This document shows, piece by piece, positions 60,149-64,000 of a stretch of 64,000 nucleotides of DNA. Position numbers and translations under genes: made by a program. How positions within the stretch are numbered: the first letter of the stretch is position 1; each line of letters opens with the position of its first letter. The stretch is from the NCBI RefSeq assembly GCF_001021165.1, contig NZ_AZAY01000023.1, positions 62,001 to 126,000 on the forward strand. The letters run 5' to 3'. The DNA is from Marinitoga sp. 1197 (lineage in GTDB: Bacteria; Thermotogota; Thermotogae; Petrotogales; Petrotogaceae). The notes under the pieces were generated by a model. It did no database searches and was not told the origin of the DNA. It saw nothing but the letters and a program-made list of their open reading frames with translations.

Positions 60149-62779
60149 ATGAAAGAATTATCAAAATATCCTAAAGACATAATTGCAATGGGACTATTTT
60201 TTTTGTTATTACCTTTTTTAATGGTTCCAAATTGGGTATACGAGTATTCAACACAGAAGCATCTTGTTTTTTCATTATTCTTCACAATAATGTTTTTTAT
60301 TTATTACTATAAAATTCAAAAAGAAAAATATGAAATAGAATATTCATTAAATCATGTATATTTTTCTTTATTTGGTATAGCGACTTTGTTTTCTTTAATA
60401 AGTGTTATTATTCAGAATAAATATTATTTTAGATATTCATTTGAAGTATCATTATATACTTTAATTATTGTTTTTGTTTCTTATATATTAACTAATAGAT
60501 TTGGGAAAGATTATAAATATATTGAGGATGCTTTGTTTATTTTTTTAATTACAGGATTTATAATTGGATTTGATGGTCTTCTAAATAAATTTTTTGGATT
60601 TGACATCTTTTTTGGTAAATATGGTGATCCATCTCAAAGAATTACTTTAAGAACAACAATTGGAAATCCAAATTTTGTATCCGATTATATGGGGCAAATG
60701 ATACCAATAGGTATATATTTTGCATTATCTAGAAATTCTGATATATTAAAAAAAATTTTTTCCATAATATCTGTTTTTATAATGTTCTGGGTATTATTAT
60801 TTGCACAGACACGTTCAATTTATTTATCTTTTTTTCTGGGAATGATGATTTTTGCAATTTTTTTTACTCTTAGTATTTTAAAAAATAAAGATGAAGAAAA
60901 AGTTAAATATATAACATCTAAGCGATTCATCGTACCTTTGCTGTCAGTTTTTTTGTCAATATTATTTTTGTTTATAATGTTTAACATTCCTTCACCATTT
61001 AATAAAAGTGGAGAAGTGGTAGCATCAAAAAGAATTGGGGCAATGGCATCAGTATCTTCATGGGATGAAAGAACCTTATCCTGGTTAGCTGCTGTTGAAC
61101 AATGGCAGGATAAAAATCATATAGAAAATAGATTTATAGGTGGGGGAATAGCTACTTACCCTGTTTATGCTGTTAGATATATGGCAGATATTCAGTCAAG
61201 AGATCCTGAAAAATTTTACTATGCTTGGAATAATTTTAAAAGAGCTCATAATGATTATCTACAGGTTTTAGGTGAAACAGGTCTTTTTGGATTTATACCA
61301 ATAATTTTGTTATTATTCGGGTTAATAACAGTTTTTATGAAAAGAGTTTTTAAAATAGAAGACTTTGACAAAATTTTATTATTTAATTTATTTGCGTGGA
61401 GTTTAACTATAGTTGCAATACATTCATTTACAGAATTTCCAATGCATCTTCATCCAAATATAATGTCTGCATTATTCATTACATCGGTGGCACTTTCCAG
61501 GCAATTTGGAGAAACAAGAAAAATAAGAATTTCAAAACAAGGATTGAAAGTTTTATTATTAGTTTTTTTTGTTATAGGTATAATTGTATCTTATTTAAAA
61601 ATTCAGTCAACAGCAGCTGAGGTTTATTTTAAAATAGGAAATACTGAATATATGAAAATTGATGCATATGAAAATGTAGTAAAAAAACAAATACCAGATG
61701 TTTTAAGACAAATAGATAAAAAGATACAGGAATATAAAAGTTATAAAGTTACAAATCCTTTGGATTTACAAAAAATATCAATGGAAATAAAAAATTTAGA
61801 GGAGCAAAAACAAAAATATATATCTGCTAAAACAGAGTATGAAAATAAGGCTTTTGAGTCATATAAAAAGGCTAAAAAATACTTTTTGAAATCATTAAAA
61901 TCAAATTCTGCTTTTGGAAAATCTGGATTTTATCTGGCCCAATTATTAGCTAAAGCTCCATATAGATTAATGGAAATAGATTATAATAATCTTGAAAAAT
62001 ATATGAGAATGGAAACTCCAGATTATAATTTTATATTAAATAAATTTGAAGGATCAATAGATTTAATGCCATTTAATAGATATCAAATAAGGGATACTAT
62101 AATGAAACTCTATGAGTTGTTAAAGGATAATAATAATAAACAATTATTACAGGCTTTAGCTTATATTCAGATAGTACAAGATGAAATTGATCAATTAGAA
62201 AGCGATTATACATCTTTTAATGAAAAAAATGCATATAGGTTAATTGCTAAATTAAATGTTTTAATATTTCAAAATTTAAGCAATATAGAAAAATTTTTTA
62301 AGACAGAAGAAGATATTGTTGAAGAAATAAATAGATTAAAAGAAAAGTATTATAATGATTTTATTCATTGGTATAATAAAACTATTGAAATATTACCGGG
62401 AGGCTGGAATAGATTCCCGGAATGGGAAGATGTATATACTGAGTACATGAGAATAATGTTTAATTTTAATCAATACTTGGGATATGAAACAGTTGTAGAC
62501 AATATAATAAAGATATCAAAAAAGGAAGGAAAAGCTGATTATTATATGGCAAAGAAATTTAGAGGAATACCAGATAATTCATTTAAATTTTTTGAAGATT
62601 TATATTTTTATTTAAAATCAAATAAAAAGGAAGATTTGGCTTTAAAATTATCAAAAGCTGTATCCAAAAATTATGAAAATGTATATAGTTTTTATGTGGA
62701 ATATCTAAAAAAATATCCTGATTATAGATATAAAAGTAGAGTAGAAAATTTCATAAAAACATATGAATTTTTAAAATGA
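60149..62779 (+). CDS. O-antigen ligase/polymerase-like membrane protein with TPR-like C-terminal domain
   Basis: About 876 residues. The N-terminal ~475 residues have 10-12 predicted helices. They carry the Wzy_C-type signature near residue 370 (FKRAHNDYLQVLGETGLFGF), shared by O-antigen ligases (WaaL) and related polysaccharide/glycan transferases. The C-terminal ~400 residues are charged, repeat-like helices (AEVYFKIGNTEYMKI, FESYKKAKKYFLKSLKSNS), suggesting TPR-like protein contacts outside the membrane. Substrate unknown; lipopolysaccharide is doubtful in this phylum, so a surface glycan or glycoprotein is more likely. ATG 60149 with GGAGGG is chosen over GTG 60143. Confidence 0.82.
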   Translation: MKELSKYPKDIIAMGLFFLLLPFLMVPNWVYEYSTQKHLVFSLFFTIMFFIYYYKIQKEKYEIEYSLNHVYFSLFGIATLFSLISVIIQNKYYFRYSFEVSLYTLIIVFVSYILTNRFGKDYKYIEDALFIFLITGFIIGFDGLLNKFFGFDIFFGKYGDPSQRITLRTTIGNPNFVSDYMGQMIPIGIYFALSRNSDILKKIFSIISVFIMFWVLLFAQTRSIYLSFFLGMMIFAIFFTLSILKNKDEEKVKYITSKRFIVPLLSVFLSILFLFIMFNIPSPFNKSGEVVASKRIGAMASVSSWDERTLSWLAAVEQWQDKNHIENRFIGGGIATYPVYAVRYMADIQSRDPEKFYYAWNNFKRAHNDYLQVLGETGLFGFIPIILLLFGLITVFMKRVFKIEDFDKILLFNLFAWSLTIVAIHSFTEFPMHLHPNIMSALFITSVALSRQFGETRKIRISKQGLKVLLLVFFVIGIIVSYLKIQSTAAEVYFKIGNTEYMKIDAYENVVKKQIPDVLRQIDKKIQEYKSYKVTNPLDLQKISMEIKNLEEQKQKYISAKTEYENKAFESYKKAKKYFLKSLKSNSAFGKSGFYLAQLLAKAPYRLMEIDYNNLEKYMRMETPDYNFILNKFEGSIDLMPFNRYQIRDTIMKLYELLKDNNNKQLLQALAYIQIVQDEIDQLESDYTSFNEKNAYRLIAKLNVLIFQNLSNIEKFFKTEEDIVEEINRLKEKYYNDFIHWYNKTIEILPGGWNRFPEWEDVYTEYMRIMFNFNQYLGYETVVDNIIKISKKEGKADYYMAKKFRGIPDNSFKFFEDLYFYLKSNKKEDLALKLSKAVSKNYENVYSFYVEYLKKYPDYRYKSRVENFIKTYEFLK

Positions 62780-63024
62780 GAATAGCAATAATTTTATTAA
62801 CCATAGTTATTATTTTAAATTCTATAACATTTTATTTTTATTTAAAAATAAAAAATATCGAATCAGTTAATTCACAGTATTCGATATATGATGTGTATAT
62901 GAAGACAAGATTTTATGATAAACTTATAATATTTATGTTAAACCATAATAATATTCAAGAAGTAGAATTAAATGGACTTATATTTAAGAGAGAAGGAAAT
63001 AAAATTATTGTTAAGGAGGAATAA
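62776..63024 (+). CDS. Small single-span membrane protein, unknown function
   Basis: An 82-residue protein with one transmembrane segment (residues ~2-24) and a charged ~55-residue tail. No motif is recognised. Its ATG overlaps the stop of the ligase-like gene by 4 nt, so the two are translationally coupled and may interact. The end lies 1 nt before the DegV ATG. Confidence 0.6.
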   Translation: MRIAIILLTIVIILNSITFYFYLKIKNIESVNSQYSIYDVYMKTRFYDKLIIFMLNHNNIQEVELNGLIFKREGNKIIVKEE

Positions 63025-63025
63025 A

Positions 63026-63904
63026 ATGAAAAGAGCTATAATCATAGATTCTGGATGTTCCCCAACGCAAGAATGGATAAAAAAATATAATTTGAAATTT
63101 ATGGGGATGAAAGTATATGTTGACGGCGGAGAATATACTGATGGAATAAGTTTAAATCATGACAAATTTTATGATTTAGTAAAAAATGCTAAAGAAATTC
63201 ATACTGCACAACCATCTTTAAAAGAAATAATGAACATCTATGAAAAATTAATGGAAGAGGGATACGAAGAAATAGTTGATATACATTTTTCATCTAAAAT
63301 GTCTGGATTATATAATACTGCGCAAATGGCAAGAAATATGCTTGCTAATATTAATCTTAAAATTATTGATACTAAAATGGTATCAATAGGAGCATCTTTG
63401 GTAGCAAGAAGAATTGTTGAATTATTAGTAGATGAAAAAATTCCTTCTGAAAAAATTGAAGATTTAATACCAAAAATTATTAATAACACTTTTATGGAAT
63501 TTTCAGTTCCAACTCTAAAATATCTTATAAAAAATGGAAGAATAGGAAAAGCAGCAGGTATGGCTGGTACACTATTGAAAATTTTGCCTGTATTAACAGT
63601 TGAGGATGGGGAAATAACCCCTTTAACAAAAGTAAGAGGAATAAATAAAGTTTTCAAAGTGATGGCTGATAATGCCTTTGAATTTATAAAAGAAAGACCA
63701 TATAATATAAAAATTTATAAAGTGCATGGATTTGAGTCAAATTTAGAACAGGAAAATAAAGTTTTTAATATGTTTATGGAAAAATTTGAAAAATTAAATT
63801 ATAAATATGAATTAATTGAGGGGAGAATCTGGCCAACAGTTGCATGTCATAGTGGTCCAGAGGTTTTTGGATTGGGTGTTTATGGGGAGGAAAATCCTTT
63901 ATAA
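63026..63904 (+). CDS. DegV-family fatty-acid-binding protein
   Basis: About 292 residues from ATG 63026 (KRAIIIDSGCSPTQEWIKKY), preceded by AGGAGG. DegV/FakB proteins bind fatty acids and present them to a kinase. Conserved parts: SGCSPTQEW at the start (D/S-x-x-x-D/C pattern), HTAQPSLKEIMNIYEKLM (Thr-x-Gln/Ser-x-Pro motif), and HFSSKMSGLYNTAQMA with the lipid-head-binding Ser, then LKYLIKNGRIGKAAG, and the HSGPEVFGLGVYG C-terminal motif. The upstream in-frame start at 62972 overlaps the small membrane gene and is not used. It overlaps the next gene by 1 nt. Confidence 0.92.
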   Translation: MKRAIIIDSGCSPTQEWIKKYNLKFMGMKVYVDGGEYTDGISLNHDKFYDLVKNAKEIHTAQPSLKEIMNIYEKLMEEGYEEIVDIHFSSKMSGLYNTAQMARNMLANINLKIIDTKMVSIGASLVARRIVELLVDEKIPSEKIEDLIPKIINNTFMEFSVPTLKYLIKNGRIGKAAGMAGTLLKILPVLTVEDGEITPLTKVRGINKVFKVMADNAFEFIKERPYNIKIYKVHGFESNLEQENKVFNMFMEKFEKLNYKYELIEGRIWPTVACHSGPEVFGLGVYGEENPL

Positions 63905-64000
63905 TGTTTCTTGAGGATTTTTTTAAAGAACTCGAAAAATACTTAAAAAGAGGATTGAATAAAGAAATTTCGTGGAATACTTTTTTCCCGGAAATATACA
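63904..64000 (+). CDS. Start of a gene cut by the window edge
   Basis: An ATG at 63904 overlaps the DegV stop (TAATG). It opens a frame reading MFLEDFFKELEKYLKRGLNK and on to the window end, about 32 codons. This helical charged N-terminus resembles the extended N-termini of Thermotogota RecG helicases, which often lie next to degV-type genes, but the visible part is too short to be sure. Confidence 0.45.
   Translation, partial: MFLEDFFKELEKYLKRGLNKEISWNTFFPEIY

Overview
The window is very AT-rich, gene-dense bacterial chromosome. It most likely comes from the Thermotogota, probably a Marinitoga or Petrotoga relative. This is inferred from gene content: a TrpRS with the Thermotoga-type [4Fe-4S] cysteine motif, many carbohydrate ABC importers that lack their own ATPase, GH4, GH36, GH65 and GH130 enzymes, a split LysO lysine exporter, and an Mrp/Mbh-type sodium antiporter module. 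No transposase, prophage, CRISPR array, rRNA or tRNA gene was found.

Layout. 1-3,030: scpA (cut by the window edge) and trpS on the minus strand, then two plus-strand membrane-anchored proteins of unknown function. 3,030-7,000: an accessory-looking stretch with a 341-bp fold-back element bounded by perfect 14-bp inverted repeats, two copies of a 59-nt terminator-like repeat, and three exported proteins (TolC-like, beta-propeller-like, small aromatic-rich). 7,000-11,100: iron-dependent alcohol dehydrogenase, aldose-epimerase-like protein, and an NSS transporter with its 33-residue MetS-type subunit. 11,050-11,974: split lysO behind a leader terminator.

11,985-19,802: galactoside operon (LacI regulator, binding protein, two permeases, GH36 alpha-galactosidase, galT, galK) behind a perfect LacI-type palindrome. 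19,913-20,965: azlCD. 21,039-31,276: divergent polysaccharide locus. On one side are GH4 and two large exported proteins. On the other are a LacI regulator, an ABC importer and a GH130 phosphorylase. Identical 19-bp operators sit at both predicted transcription starts.

31,280-35,289: a NifX-like protein, then a riboflavin operon (ribBA, ribH, ribD, ribE) under an FMN riboswitch. 35,284-42,573: GH65 phosphorylase, beta-phosphoglucomutase, an ABC importer and a third LacI regulator with its own ATCGAT-centred operators. 42,681-48,500: membrane and exported proteins, an MFS transporter, a glycosyltransferase, tgt and a cyclodeaminase-family protein. 48,581-54,559: punA, nrnA and a seven-gene antiporter module in which one subunit carries a C-terminal solute-binding-protein-like domain. 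54,593-64,000: exported propeller, feoABC with a small membrane protein, a CsoR-type repressor, an O-antigen-ligase-like protein, DegV and the start of one more gene.

The sugar genes work together. Secreted and imported oligosaccharides are cut by GH4, GH36, GH130 and GH65 enzymes, and the sugars or sugar phosphates enter central metabolism through galK/galT and beta-phosphoglucomutase. The three importers presumably share an ATPase encoded elsewhere. The strongest candidates for something undescribed are the antiporter-subunit/solute-binding-domain fusion, the 341-bp fold-back element, and the lysO leader, in which the terminator loop is complementary to the ribosome binding site.
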